64,000 nt of DNA from Amphirosellinia nigrospora (taxonomy: Eukaryota; Ascomycota; Sordariomycetes; Xylariales; Xylariaceae), in NCBI GenBank assembly GCA_004123355.1, contig SCHM01000001.1, forward strand, positions 4,518,001 to 4,582,000, read 5' to 3'. The notes beneath the pieces were generated by a model. That model did no database searches and was not told the DNA's origin. It was given only the letters and a program-made list of their open reading frames with translations. Shown here in pieces: positions 22,313 through 33,595 of the stretch (position 1 is its first letter; every line of letters starts with the position of its first letter). A program made the position numbers and the translations under genes.

Positions 22313-24207
22313 GGTGACGATCTGATCTGGTGGTAATGACGGTGAAGATGAGTATGAGGATGATGCACGGTGGTGAGCCGACTTGGTTGGCGGTGGTTTC
22401 ACGATCACGGCAGCGGCTAGGGGGAAGGTGAACGTGATATGACGATGGCGACAACGACGGCGACAGCGATAGCGACAGCGACAGCGACACCAAAGCCAAG
22501 TCCAAGCCTTGAGTGTTCCCTGTTTTTGCGGCGCTTCTGCTGGCCACGTCGATTATGGTGGCGACAGAGAGGAAGAGCCGGACTCGATGTCAGAATCCAG
22601 ATCTGGAAGAGAGCAAATGCTCTCCGGGGACTGAGAACACTTTCGGAGGGGTGGCTAGTGTGTCCATGAGGGCTTTGTGCAGACGTTTCCTGCCCCAAAA
22701 ACGGAAAGGCAGTGATGCATCAGACAATCAGGACGGGTTCTGGCCGCGACAGCTTCGAGATGGGGGCTGACGTGTGCCGATGATCCGGGCCAAAGCCAAC
22801 ACCTGGGCCGACAACTGCAGCGGCCGACCTAACCTACCTAACCTACCTACCAGGAGGTCCTTACCTAAGGCACCTTCAGTCACTCCAGGCTAGCGTGGGG
22901 CGGTGCAAGACGCTACCCATACGGTACCTAAGCCAAGTATAGGTAGTAGAATAGTTGACTTAGGTACCTACATAGATAGGCTAACGGCACTGTCCGACAC
23001 TGTATAAGGCACCTACTAGGTGTACCTTACTTAAAGGCAAGTAAGTGGTATAATCTCTAGAGCAAGTAAATGATGACCCAAATACAGTGCGATTTGGGCA
23101 GCCACTTCACTCATCGTCTGCCCGCGTCGTAACTGACAAGGTACCCGGATACACATACCTTCGCTGAAACATCAATAAGGCGTCTTTAACTGCTTGTAGG
23201 TACGCATGTCTGCATAGGCGACGAGCATTTCATCATCACCTACCATAATACTTGATTAAGCGTTATAATTCATCAGGTCGATCACTACTGTACGCCGTTC
23301 ATCAATCACACCAGATCTCTCCTGGTTTCAACCTAGTTCATGACAGTGAGTATAGGTATCATTGAGAACAGCAACCTTGTCACGCAAGACATCCCACCCC
23401 AATAGCAGAATCGGGAACCTGATGCCGATCTCGAAGTCTTTACCTAAGTTGAAGCGTCAGCTGAAGTTCACGGGCTACGCCGGTACAACTCAAATATGCC
23501 GTGCTTCTTCACCTTCAATCATACACGGGCTATTTGAGCTGACAATCAAACATTTCAGAGTTTGTGTTCTTCAACGAGACAACCTTGAATCATCTGAGTC
23601 GATTCCCACCCTCTCGGCGCGCGTATGCAGAGAAGGGGCACACCAATATCACTCTACGCGAACGCGACCACTTGGAATCTAGATCATTTGGGGACCCCCC
23701 ACCTACAACCTACCCTTGGAACCTGCATCCCGGCATGCGAAACCCGCCATCAGATTACATCTCGGAAGACGGCACTGTTGGTTGGGCAGTCCACGCCCAT
23801 CCGGGCCGATCGGCACTGCTGCTACAAACTCTCCTCCTACGTACAAGTTGTCATAATGAGTTCTGTTCCTAGCATAATTGCAAGTAGGTATAGTATGATT
23901 ATCATATCAATCCAAGGACACTTAGGTAGGCGATCTAACCTATAGCCCCTAAGTAAGATACCTAACACTACCGCTTCCTGCCGACATCCTATAGTAATAA
24001 TGGCAATCGACCTATTAGAGTCACTTACCTGGGATCCGCTTACTGTCACGTGGATATAATCCCACTAGGCAATTGTATAAGAAACAAACGGGAGTCATCC
24101 TATGATTCGGGTATCTATAGTAGTACGTGTAAGATACCTACCTAATCTGCCGAATCAGATTCATACGAGTGCTCTAGTCTTTTTTGTTAGGGTAAACCAA
24201 TACCACA
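22313..24207. other. Intergenic stretch rich in AGGTAGGT/ACCTACCT words
   Basis: Between the divergent F-box and sirtuin genes. The part from 22820 to 23050 is dense with CCTAACCTACC, TTACCTAAGG and TAGGTACCTA words, and similar words recur to 24140. Open frames such as 23362-23682 have no recognisable motif. Long frames at 22417-22698 are produced by the low-complexity repeat. Confidence 0.45.
22440..22491. repeat. Imperfect GCGACA-type microsatellite
   Basis: A run of gcgaca, gcgata and cgacgg units over about 50 bases upstream of the F-box gene. It makes spurious Ala/Val- or Thr/Ala-rich frames on both strands. Confidence 0.8.
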
Positions 24208-25549
24208 ATGGCAGATTCGGCTCCGAAAGTGGCCGAGGCGGAACGCGAGGAGTCAGTCGCCGTCCTAGACAAAAAAGCCGATGCACTTGTGAAGCTGATA
24301 CGAAAGAGCGAACATTTCATTATATGTACGGGAGCGGGAGTGTCTACCTCCGCAGGAATTGCGGATTTTCGGGGCCCCAACGGCGTCTGGACACTGAGAG
24401 CCCAGGGCAAGCAAGCACAGAATCGGAAAAGCACACTTCAAGCCATACCAACGCCGACATATGGCACTTGTCGAATTGCAAAATCATGGCATCTTGACAT
24501 ATTTGATTAGCCAGAACTGTGATGGTTTACATAGAAGAAGTGGTATATTGCCAGTACGTTTAACTCGCCTAGACACTAGACGTGTCGTTCATCTCATTGC
24601 TGGACGGGACACTATCTAAAGCTGGTCGCGAGTAGAATATAATATCTGAGCTCCATGGTAATAGCAACAGAGAATACTGCCAGGACTGCGGGAAAGAGTA
24701 TATTCGCGGTCAGTGCAGGCGCTTGAATCGAATGCTTCGACGTAAGTGTTGACCGTCTTCAGATTTTCGTGCTGTCTCCACGTATGAAAAGTCCATACAC
24801 GATCATCGTACCGGGCGGACGTGCAAGCTATGTGGTGGCGCCTTGCTTGACACGATTATCAACTTCGGCGAGAATCTGTTTGAAGAGCCTCTTCGACTCG
24901 CACGTGAGCACGCGGATAAGGCAGACCTGTGTCTGGTATTAGGTTCATCACTTATGGTCACGCCGTCAAACGAAATCCCCGAAACTGTTGGCGGGAGGCG
25001 GGGAGCCAAGCTGGCAATCTGCAACCTCCAATCCACGCCAATAGATCGCCTTTCCGACATCCGCGTCTTCGCCAAAACTGATGACCTTATGACTCGGGTA
25101 ATGGCTAAGCTGAACTTACCGATACCGACCTTTATACTACGGCGCCGGTTAGTGATTCGGATAGAAAGAGGGACAGATCAACGACAGCAATTAGTAGTTC
25201 AAGGCATTGATGTAGATGGTACTCCAGCAACCTTTCTGCAATCAGTGAGGCTCGATTACAACCGGCGTAGTGCGGTCTGAGCCGTTTGTTATCAATTTCC
25301 GCAGCACCCCAGAACCTGGAACACGATTGAAGCTTGACCTAGAATTCATGGGTCACTATGGCGAGCCTAATCTCGAAGTTGAGTACATCTACGGAGGTGT
25401 AAGCAGCGCAGAGGCACAACCTGCTTGAGTATAATCCAAGCGATGGAAATTGGACGGTGACTCAATCAGAGAGCTTGCACCTTGATGACGGGACTCATGA
25501 CACGGCTACAAGACGTGAAAGGGTGGTGATAGATCTCACTGATGACTAG
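24208..25549 (+). CDS. Class IV (SIRT6/7-type) sirtuin, NAD-dependent protein deacylase
   Basis: Removes acyl groups from lysines using NAD+, probably on chromatin. Start at 24208 (MADSAPKVAEAEREESVAVL). The NAD site is HFIICTGAGVSTSAGIADFR then GPNGVWT; next ISQNCDGLHRRSG, the catalytic His in ELHGNSNREYC, and two zinc pairs, CQDC and CKLC. DTIINFGENLFEEPLRLA, LCLVLGSSLMVTPSNEIPET and VFAKTDDLMTRVMAKLNLPI follow, the latter typical of SIRT6/7 relatives. An intron follows SGILP (near 24553) and another the first zinc pair. The C-terminus, in another frame after 25270, reads EPFVINFRSTPEPGTRLKLD and ends VVIDLTDD at 25549. Frame breaks near 24460, 25275 and 25425 lack splice sites. It lies 367 bp upstream of the TPR gene on the same strand. 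Confidence 0.88.
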
Positions 25550-25916
25550 CTTAGGTAATAACGATGGCTATACACGATATAATGGCAGTGTTGCAGACAT
25601 AGATTAGATATATTTTGTTACTATGAATTGTTAGTAGTAGGCTAGAAGGCGCTGTGTCGTGAAATATAGCATTTAGAAGTGTGGAGGTTCGCTTTGGCAT
25701 CAGACCTGCATATTATCTTGGAGACAACCAATGATGGGACTTCTGGTGACAGGACCTCATTTGGCCCCCTCGATAAATGCACAGTATAGTGAACGGTCTG
25801 TTTGTCTACTTGCATAGCGCGAAATACATCCAACACCCGACCACCCAAAGCATCAAGAACCTAGAAACGACTGCTTTAATGCGCCACCATCCCAATAGGA
25901 GCTTCACTTAGCGAAC
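25550..25916. other. Short intergenic stretch between sirtuin and TPR genes
   Basis: About 370 bp holding the sirtuin 3' flank and the TPR gene promoter. No other signal recognised. Confidence 0.5.
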
Positions 25917-27589
25917 ATGGATAGGAAAGAAGACGAATACTACCATCTTGGCTCGTACCGCCGAGTCATCAGTGCAGAAAATGCAGAAGCACTGGAGTGG
26001 TTAATCGCGGCCTCATATGGAGCTACGCATTCAATCATGAGGAGTCTGCGAAGTGCTTTGAGCGGGTCATTGAGAAGGACAAAACTGCAGTATGGCATAT
26101 TGGGGTCTCGCGTATTCTCTCGGGCCTAATTATAACAAACCTTGGGAATTCTTCGACGCTGTTGAGCTAGAGGCAACGGTCCAGCGGACCCATCAAGCCG
26201 CCGAGCACGCCCGTTCCCTAGCAGCAGCAGCAACAGCTCATAACGCCTCGCCTGTTGAGAAAGCACTCGTCAATGCGCTGCAGTCACGCTACCCCCGGGA
26301 GCACGCAGGTGAGGATTGCTCGATATGGAACGACGGATATGCTCTCGCGATGGGTAAGGTCTATCGGGAGTTTAGCAACGACCTCGATGTGGCGGCCCTA
26401 TATGCGGATGCATTGATGAACCTCACTCCGTGGCAGCTTTGGGATCTGAAGACCGGCGAACCTGCTGCCGGGGCGCGGACAGTTGAAGTCAAGATGATCC
26501 TTGAGCAAGCTATGGCTCAGGATGGTGGATCACATCACCCAGGACTACTACACCTCTATATCCACCTCATGGAAATGTCTCCGACTCCTGAGAGTGCACT
26601 AGAGGCAGCTAACACTCTCCGCGATCTCGTGCCACATGCTGGGCATCTAAACCATATGCCGACTCATATCGATGTGCTTGTAGGAGACTACCAAGCCGCG
26701 ATCGACTCAAATCAGAAGGCCATTATTGCAGACGAAGTCTTCTTCTCTCGAGAGGATCCTCTCAAGTTTTACACCCTGTACCGAGCTCATGACTACCACT
26801 TCCGCATTTACGCTGCTATGTTCGCAGCGCAGTCTGCCGTCGCTCTCGATACCGTGGATCGACTCGAAGCGGCACTCCCGAGGAGCTCCTACGCGTCGAA
26901 TCGCCGCCTATGGCTGACTGGTTAGAGGGGTTCTTGGCCATGCGCGTCCACGCACTGATCCGCTTCGGACAATGGCGGGATATTATCAATCTCCATTACC
27001 AGTAGATCCAAACCTATACAGTGTAACGACCGCCATGACCCACTACGCAAAGGGCGTCGCTCTCGCGGCCACGAGTAAAGTGGAAGAAGCAGAAGAACAA
27101 CGCAAACTATTTGCTAAAGCGTATAAGGCTGTTCCGACATCGCGAATGCTCTTCAACAACAAGTGCGTCGACATTCTGCAGGTGGCCGAGGCAATGTTAG
27201 ACGGCGAGCTCGAGTACCGACGCGGCAATCACGAATCTGCCTTCTCTCATCTTCGGCAGGCGAGTAGGCTAAGCTACGCGCTGCCATACGACGAACCCTG
27301 GGGTTGGATGCAGCCGCCAAGCCATGCACTCGGCGCCTTACTGACTGAGCAAGGTCGATATAGCGAGGCTCTGGAGATCTACGAAGAAGATTTAGGGTAT
27401 GGTGGTTCACTTCCTCGGGCGCTACAACACCCAAAGAATGTGTGGGCGCTCCACGGCTACCATGAATGTCTAATCAAACTCGGCGATTTGGGAAAGGCTG
27501 CAGCCATCAAGAAGGAGCTAGACAATGCTACAAAAATCGCTGATATACCCATCAAGTCGTCATGTTTCTGCCGTCTTGAGATATCGTAG
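25917..27589 (+). CDS. TPR-repeat protein (conserved fungal family)
   Basis: Start at 25917 (MDRKEDEYYHLGSYRRVISA). Residues resemble a conserved TPR-domain family of fungi and bacteria: AYSLGPNYNKPWEFFDAVEL, YADALMNLTPWQLWDLKTGE, HLYIHLMEMSPTPESALEAA, HAGHLNHMPTHIDVLVGDYQ, HDYHFRIYAAMF, and later WGWMQPPSHALGALLTEQGR followed by YSEALEIYEEDLG. The helical pairs suggest a protein-protein scaffold; the His-rich HLNHMPTHID is a conserved feature of this family but its role is not known to me. No introns are evident. Frames change near 25995-26090, near 26890 and at about 26993, where one more C gives the smooth INLPLPVDPNLY. Stop at 27589; convergent with the DJ-1 gene 196 bp on. Confidence 0.8.
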
Positions 27590-27785
27590 ATTCGTATCTT
27601 GTTGAACCAGTTTTAAAAAGACGAGGATGATAGCTAGCACGCATATTACTATAAGTAGCTTATGATGATATTATGAATGCAATGAGACATGCGTTAGAGG
27701 TATGTACTACCTATTACACTATTTTTGCAAACCCCTCCAGACAAATATCAGACATGTGATTTCTTTTCTTTTCCCCATCTGTTAC

Positions 27786-28552
27786 TTAAGCACTGATAGC
27801 CTTTAGAATAGCTTCACCAACAGCCTTCGCACTGGCAGGGTTCTGTCCGGTGATGAGCCTGCCCTCGTCCTCGACAACAACAAATTCAGCCCAGGGCTGA
27901 TCCGCCTTCCTATAATTGGCACCAGTAGCCTTAATCCTATCCTCTAGCATGAATGGCATCCACTTCGACATGTCTGCCTCATCCTCCTCGGCGTTGCTAA
28001 ATCCAGTGGCCTCCTCCCCGCAAGAAGAGGCTTCCCATCGCTCCTCTTGGCATTAACCAAGACGATCGGGCCGTGGCACACAGCAGCGACGACCTTGCCC
28101 TTCGCGGCGAACTCCTCGATGACGGCGATGCTGTCGGCGTCGTCGACGAGGTCGAACATCTAATCGATTATTATTAGTATATCTTGAAGGATATTTTTGA
28201 AATATTCGATCAAATTAAGTATATTTACTCACGGGGCCATGTCCACCTGGGTAAAATACTGAGACAAACTCGTGGGCTCGTCCTCGGAATGAGGACAGGG
28301 CCTGCGTTTGCTCCCAGACGGCCTTCTTATCCTTCGCAAAGGCCTGCGCGCCGCGTCTTCCTTAAACATCTCGACCGACGCCGGATCCAGCGGCGCGACG
28401 CCTCCTTTCGGCGACGCGGCCACGATCTCCACGCCCGCCTTTGTGAGCACGTCGTAGGGGTGTGAGAGCTCGGGGAGATACCACCCTGTCGGCATGTTCG
28501 CGGCTTCGATGTGTCCGAAGGACGTCAACACGACAAGGACTTTGGGTGCCAT
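27786..28552 (-). CDS. DJ-1/PfpI superfamily protein, Hsp31/glyoxalase III-like
   Basis: Family members are cytosolic; Hsp31-like ones convert methylglyoxal to lactate without glutathione or act as stress chaperones. Start at 28552 (MAPKVLVVLTSFG). The catalytic Glu is in GWYLPELSHPYDVLTKAGVE, and the nucleophile Cys-His in VVAAVCHGPIVLVNAKRSDG (AVCHGP elbow). An intron lies between YPGGHGP and MFDLVDDADSIAVIEEFAAK (donor GTGAGT near 28213, acceptor near 28160). The C-terminus reads ITGQNPASAKAVGEAILKAI, ending at 27786. The frame jumps near 28370 and 28018; one more G at the latter gives GEEATGFSNAEE. Length of about 240 residues is normal for Hsp31-like proteins. Confidence 0.87.
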
Positions 28553-29160
28553 TGCGGATTCGATATGGGGTTGATGATGATGGTGGTTTGTTATTTCTTC
28601 GTTGATCAAGTGTATGGTATGCACACAGCTAAGCTTAGTTGATGTCTTTTGAGCGTGAGTATGAGATGATATGATCTTGATGTTGATACGGCTTTTCGAG
28701 AGAGTAATAGTTGTTCTAGCTTATATATGTTCTTTGTTACCACTAGATTCCACAGCTTTGTCACAACCCTCAACTACTAATGCGAAACTCCTATGGGTGA
28801 CGCGGAGAAGCTTCTTTACCGTACGCAGTTATGATAGCATCGCATACCCCGGAGAATAGAGTATTTGCATCAAGTTAGATCGCCCCATCAGAATTGTGGC
28901 TCCGATACTCCGGCGTTGAGTGCCTGGCGAATTGGCGGGGTTTATGCCCCTCCACTGACGTCAACTGCGATAGCTCCGAGATGCTGAAGCAGAAAACTCA
29001 GGCATCAAGGAGTTGGTTCCGGTAAAGCCTCACATTTGATGCTGTTACCTGTGCGATGGTGACACACCTGGCTGCTAAGTCCGAGACCCATCCATTAGGT
29101 GCCTTAGTCACAGAAGGCGTGTTGGTAATTGGTAAGGGCTATTAAGCCTCTAACCTTAGA
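28553..29160. other. Intergenic stretch upstream of the DJ-1 gene
   Basis: Promoter of the DJ-1-like gene and 3' flank of the ABC transporter, both on the minus strand. No coding signal recognised. Confidence 0.5.
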
Positions 29161-32100
29161 CTAGTGAGAACCCTGGTTGAATAAACTCCGTCTTCTCAAC
29201 TCAATGATGCTTTTCCACCTCGTTCGTACTAACCTAAGGAGTAACCACGCAACCACTCGGTATACGAGTACTGTACCAGCAAGCGCGATGAGATTCTTGG
29301 GCCCGTCTACATTCAAATTATACAACTCGAGGACCTGCTCACCAGTTTCGATTGCGCATCGGCCATTGGGTAGTCTTTGTAAGTCATCGCACGTGAAAGC
29401 GACATCTTTGAGACTAAACGCAGCCAACGCCGCGACGGCGTACTTGGTAGGGCTAAGGTAGTTGAAAATCTCGAAAACGCGGGGCATGTCGATGCTAATG
29501 ATGCCCGCGGTGACCTGGGCCACCGACAGCAAGACGGATACGATGTTGACCGCAAACCCAGTATGGTTGAACAGCGTATTGAACATGATGCCCAGGCTCT
29601 CGCCACACGATACTATACCAAAGGCGCAGAAGACAAGCACGAAGTAGAGCTCAGCTGTACGGGGGAACCCAACAGCAAAATCCGCGAACACGCCGAAAAC
29701 GAGGCAACTAATAATCTCAAATGGTAACTCTAGTACGGTATAGGTGGCAAGGAAAGCCTCGATGCTGTAGACGCCGTCGTCGTCTTCTCGGTAAAAGACC
29801 TCGCGCTCTGTTGGGAAAATGGCGACGTTCTGGAGCATGCCGACAAAATAAAAGGCACATATCTCCTGCACAAATCCGACCCGGTTTTGGATACTATAAT
29901 AATCGTGATGTAATGGTGCAAAGAACAGCGCCAAAATAATGGCAAGCCCTATCACTTGAAATGTTCGCGCCAGCAGCAAAGGTGGCTGCCGACGAAAGTT
30001 TATCATTGCGCGACGCACAAGAAGAGGAAACGCCGTCGCAAAGGCTGTCCTCTTGCGGACAAGTGCCCCCAATTCGGCCGGCATGGCGAGTGTAGTTTTC
30101 TGTACGGGATCTAGTTGAGTTGTGTCAACAATCAACGGCGACCCTCTAAGATCAGCTCCGTCTATTTCGAGAATAGCTCCGCTAGATCTTTTGACCTCGT
30201 TTCCGCTTGCCACCCGCTGATATGAATCAGTTTCCACCTTCTCTGTAGCTTCTATTTTGGAATGTGACAACAGAAAATTTGTAGATTGGTGTTGTTCAAT
30301 AACACGAGACCACGAATCGATGAGCCCCCTGACCCTCATTCGGCTTTCTATCTCTCTATGTTCTTCTTGAAGATCAACGGTGATGAGATCCAAGGCGAAG
30401 TCGGCAGGGTTTGTATGTCGAGGACACTGATAGCCGAGAGTGGTGAAATACCCAAGCATTCCCTGCGCCGATCCGCTATAGGTTGGAGATCCTCCTCTAG
30501 CAAGGAGAAGAACGTTCCCAAAAGTCTTGAACAGATCAGACCTAGCTTGATGGATCGTGAGAATCAGGGTTCTGCCTTCATTCGCTAATCCTTGAAGTAC
30601 CTCCATGATACTATTTGCAGTAAACGCGTCGAGCCCACTCGTAGGTTCGTCGAGTAGAAGAATTCTAGGGTCCGTGAGAATTTGAACTGCAATGCTGACA
30701 CGTCGTTTCTCGCCACCAGAGATGCCCTTGACTAGATCACTACCGACTAGATTATTTGCACAGTCTTTGAGGCCCATCTTCAGAAGGACCTCCTCGGCTC
30801 TCTGGTACTTCTCCCGCTTAGACATCCAGGAGGGGAGGCGGAGACCTGCCGCAAAGCGGAGTGTCTCTCGAACAGTTAGAGATGGTAGCAATGCGTCGTC
30901 GTCTTGACAGACATATGACACAACAGATCGGATCACCGTGGTCGAAGGCAAAGCTCTATTAAATAGGATCCTCCCAATCGGTTGGTACTTGGTCCCAATC
31001 GTGTTGTTCAAGCGATGAGCCATTGCATTCAACAAACTTGTTTTCCCTGACCCTGATGGACCCGAAATTACGTTGAGGACGCCGGCTTCAAAGGTCGCGG
31101 TTATGGGTTGGAGAATTGTCTTCTTGGGAAGCGATTTGCCCAATGCAGATCTCTTTTCCAGCTCAAGAGCGAACTTGTCAAGGCGGACATCAATTGTTCG
31201 TACTTCTTGGATCGATTTGGCTGCCATCTTTTCCTTCCCCGTTGCAAGGTCTGGATCTGATGTCCGTGATCGAGCCACCGTCATCTCAACATTAATGAAC
31301 GCAAGACCGAGCCAAGATGTGAGAAGGAATAATATGACGAAGGCCAGCATAATAATGATGGGCCGTGTAACCCAGTCCCGTGGAAAGCCAAGATTGGCAA
31401 GGATGTATCGGCCAGTGTACTGTATGCACGCTGGATTTGAGGCGCCACCCGCCAAAGGGCAATCATAGAAACTGCCCTCGAACTCATTGCTGCACAATGC
31501 TCCAAAGGCATAATACTGCCGTGTTTTTAGTAGAGCTACAGTGGTATTGGGCCTAAACTTACGCTGTATGCGATGTATTTTGTCCACCGAACGTAGATGG
31601 GAATTGTATTGCTCTGGATGAAGTAGCCGCATGCTATGCTCTGCAAAGTATAGGCTAGATTGGCGATGAGACTAGCTCCTGGGAAGTGTCTTACGGCTGC
31701 GATACAGGCTGTGGCAAGCGTGACAGATATGTAATGGTTAAGCAACAGTACAGAAAAAAATGTGAAAAACTTGCTGGCGTCAAGATCGAATCCTGCCAGG
31801 AAGTAGAATATCACGCTATACAAAAATGGAATAGGAATATCTTCAATGAAGAGACGAGCTATGCGACGCGATATGATAAAGGGTAGCGCTGTCACGCAGC
31901 CCTCGGCCTTTTCTCTGTCGAAGGTTGGGATATCCAGACTCATTCGATAGATCTCAAAAGTCAGGAATAGATAACCCTATCAACGTAACAATTAGTAAAT
32001 ATAGTCACGGCGAAATGAATCAACTGGCCGCTTAGCCCTTACCCCTAGAATTCAAATAAAACGTCACAAGAGACACCAAGACATACCTGCAGAGCAACTG

Positions 32101-33595
32101 ATATGTAGAGAGCGCCTTCCCTTGAGCGAATACCAGACTGGTCTCGGGATAGGTTGTAGAAAATGTACCCCGTGATTATAGCCATAAGCACCGCCTCTAG
32201 CAACGAGCCGGCCATGCCCATGGGGTCGCGGTAGGTGACTTTGAATGTCCTGTCTGTTAGGACTTTTAGTTGACGGATAAAACCTGCCCGGCATTGGTTC
32301 CTCCGTGGAGTGACCATCGGATCGTTGTGACGGATGTTTTCTGAGGATATATCTTCAAAAGTCTTCCGTGATCTTTCTATCCAAGCTGCTTTCAAGCGCT
32401 CAACACGGGCGGTACTCTCTTCTTCAAGTTCGGGGTCCGGTTATCTATAGCTGCATGATCAATGGTGAATTCAGCAGGATTAACGAATGCCGGAAGTTCG
32501 TGCCCTAGGCTAGAAAACCAAGGTATACAGTCCCCGGCAGGTCCGAATAAACTAGGCCCCCTCTTGACAGGAGGATTAAATTGTCCATTAAATCCCAAAT
32601 CGCCGTCCTAGGAGAGTGCAGGGTAACGATTATCGTACGCTGCGAGAATGGAAACACGTTAGTCGAGATCGGCAAGTTTCGCATCGTAGAATTCGCTCGG
32701 CCAGACGAACAAGGAAATTGAGGGAGCAGGCACGAGAGGTTTATATACGCACGCCTTTTCGAGTCAAGTCTTTCAGTGTTCGAACCAGCTGATAAGCACT
32801 CGTAGCATCTAATCCGGTTGTTGGCTCATCTAAAAAGAGAACAGACGGGTTGGCTAAAAGTTGAACTCCAATGCTTGTTCGCCGTTTTTCCCCTCCACTG
32901 CAGCCACGATGATTGTTCCCGATCCGTGTGCCTGCACAATCTTTTAGACCTAGCTCCATGATCACTTCCTCGACTATATGAGATCTTTGACCGCTCGTCG
33001 TCGGTGGAGGCAGTCTCAAGTCGGCCGCATATCTTAATGTCTCCCGAACGGTGAGTGTAGGGAGCAAAACATCTTGCTGCATCACATAGGCATGCCGGAT
33101 AGATCCTATTGACTCTAATTCGTTGAATCTTATAGTGCCAGTCTTCGATAACCTTGTGCTGAAGACTCGTTCTGCTATCGTGTTTAGTAATGTTGTTTTA
33201 CCCGAACCACTGCCGCCGAGGATTGCTGTTAGAGTGCCGGGCTTGCACGACGCATTGATGGAGTGCAAGAGGATCTTCTTATTTAGCGCGTGATCTTTGT
33301 CCACTTTGAAAATACTATGTACCATGTTTGGATTCGCCGCTAGGTCCAGCATGGAAGGCGATGTGTCTACCATGACTGAGAGGTTTCGTATTTGAACATC
33401 AACAGCTTGGACGCTGTCGAGCGATAGCTGACCCGTAGTTGCTGATACAGGTAGCTGGCAAGGTTCTGCACAATTCAAGTCTATCGACTCGCGGCCGGAA
33501 CTCGTCGGCTCGGTAGTATCGGCCGTCGACATAGCCGGTCTATGATTCTGCGTAGAATCTGCGGAGCAATCGGTAGCATCATAAGTCATGGCCAT
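29161..33595 (-). CDS. Full-size ABCG-type transporter (NBD-TMD-NBD-TMD)
   Basis: Plasma-membrane or vacuolar ATP-driven exporter with nucleotide-binding domain first. Start at 33595. NBD1: Walker A AILGGSGSGKTTLLN, signature GCSGGEKRRTSIG, Walker B LFLDEPTTGLDA. TMD1 includes LPFIISRRIARLFIEDIPIP and SLIANLAYTLQSIACGYFIQ. NBD2: ISGPSGSGKTSLLNA, GISGGEKRRVSIAVQIL, LLLDEPTSGLDA. TMD2 ends in a tail of basic residues at 29161. Introns: 5' after KKR near 32755, after SVALQ near 32088 (GTATGT) rejoining at GYLFLTFE, and 31561 (GTAAGT) rejoining at YYAFGALCSNEFEG. Both Walker A motifs are canonical, unlike PDR pumps whose NBD1 is degenerate. This fits the duplicated White-type subgroup of fungal ABCG. 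Frame breaks at C-runs 32557-32561 and near 32438. Length is about 1,400 residues. Substrate unknown. Confidence 0.9.

Noticed and set aside
22417-22698. 93-codon minus-strand frame with an Ala/Val-rich stretch resembling a membrane helix
   Set aside because: It is generated by the GCGACA-type microsatellite; frames on both strands are equally open.
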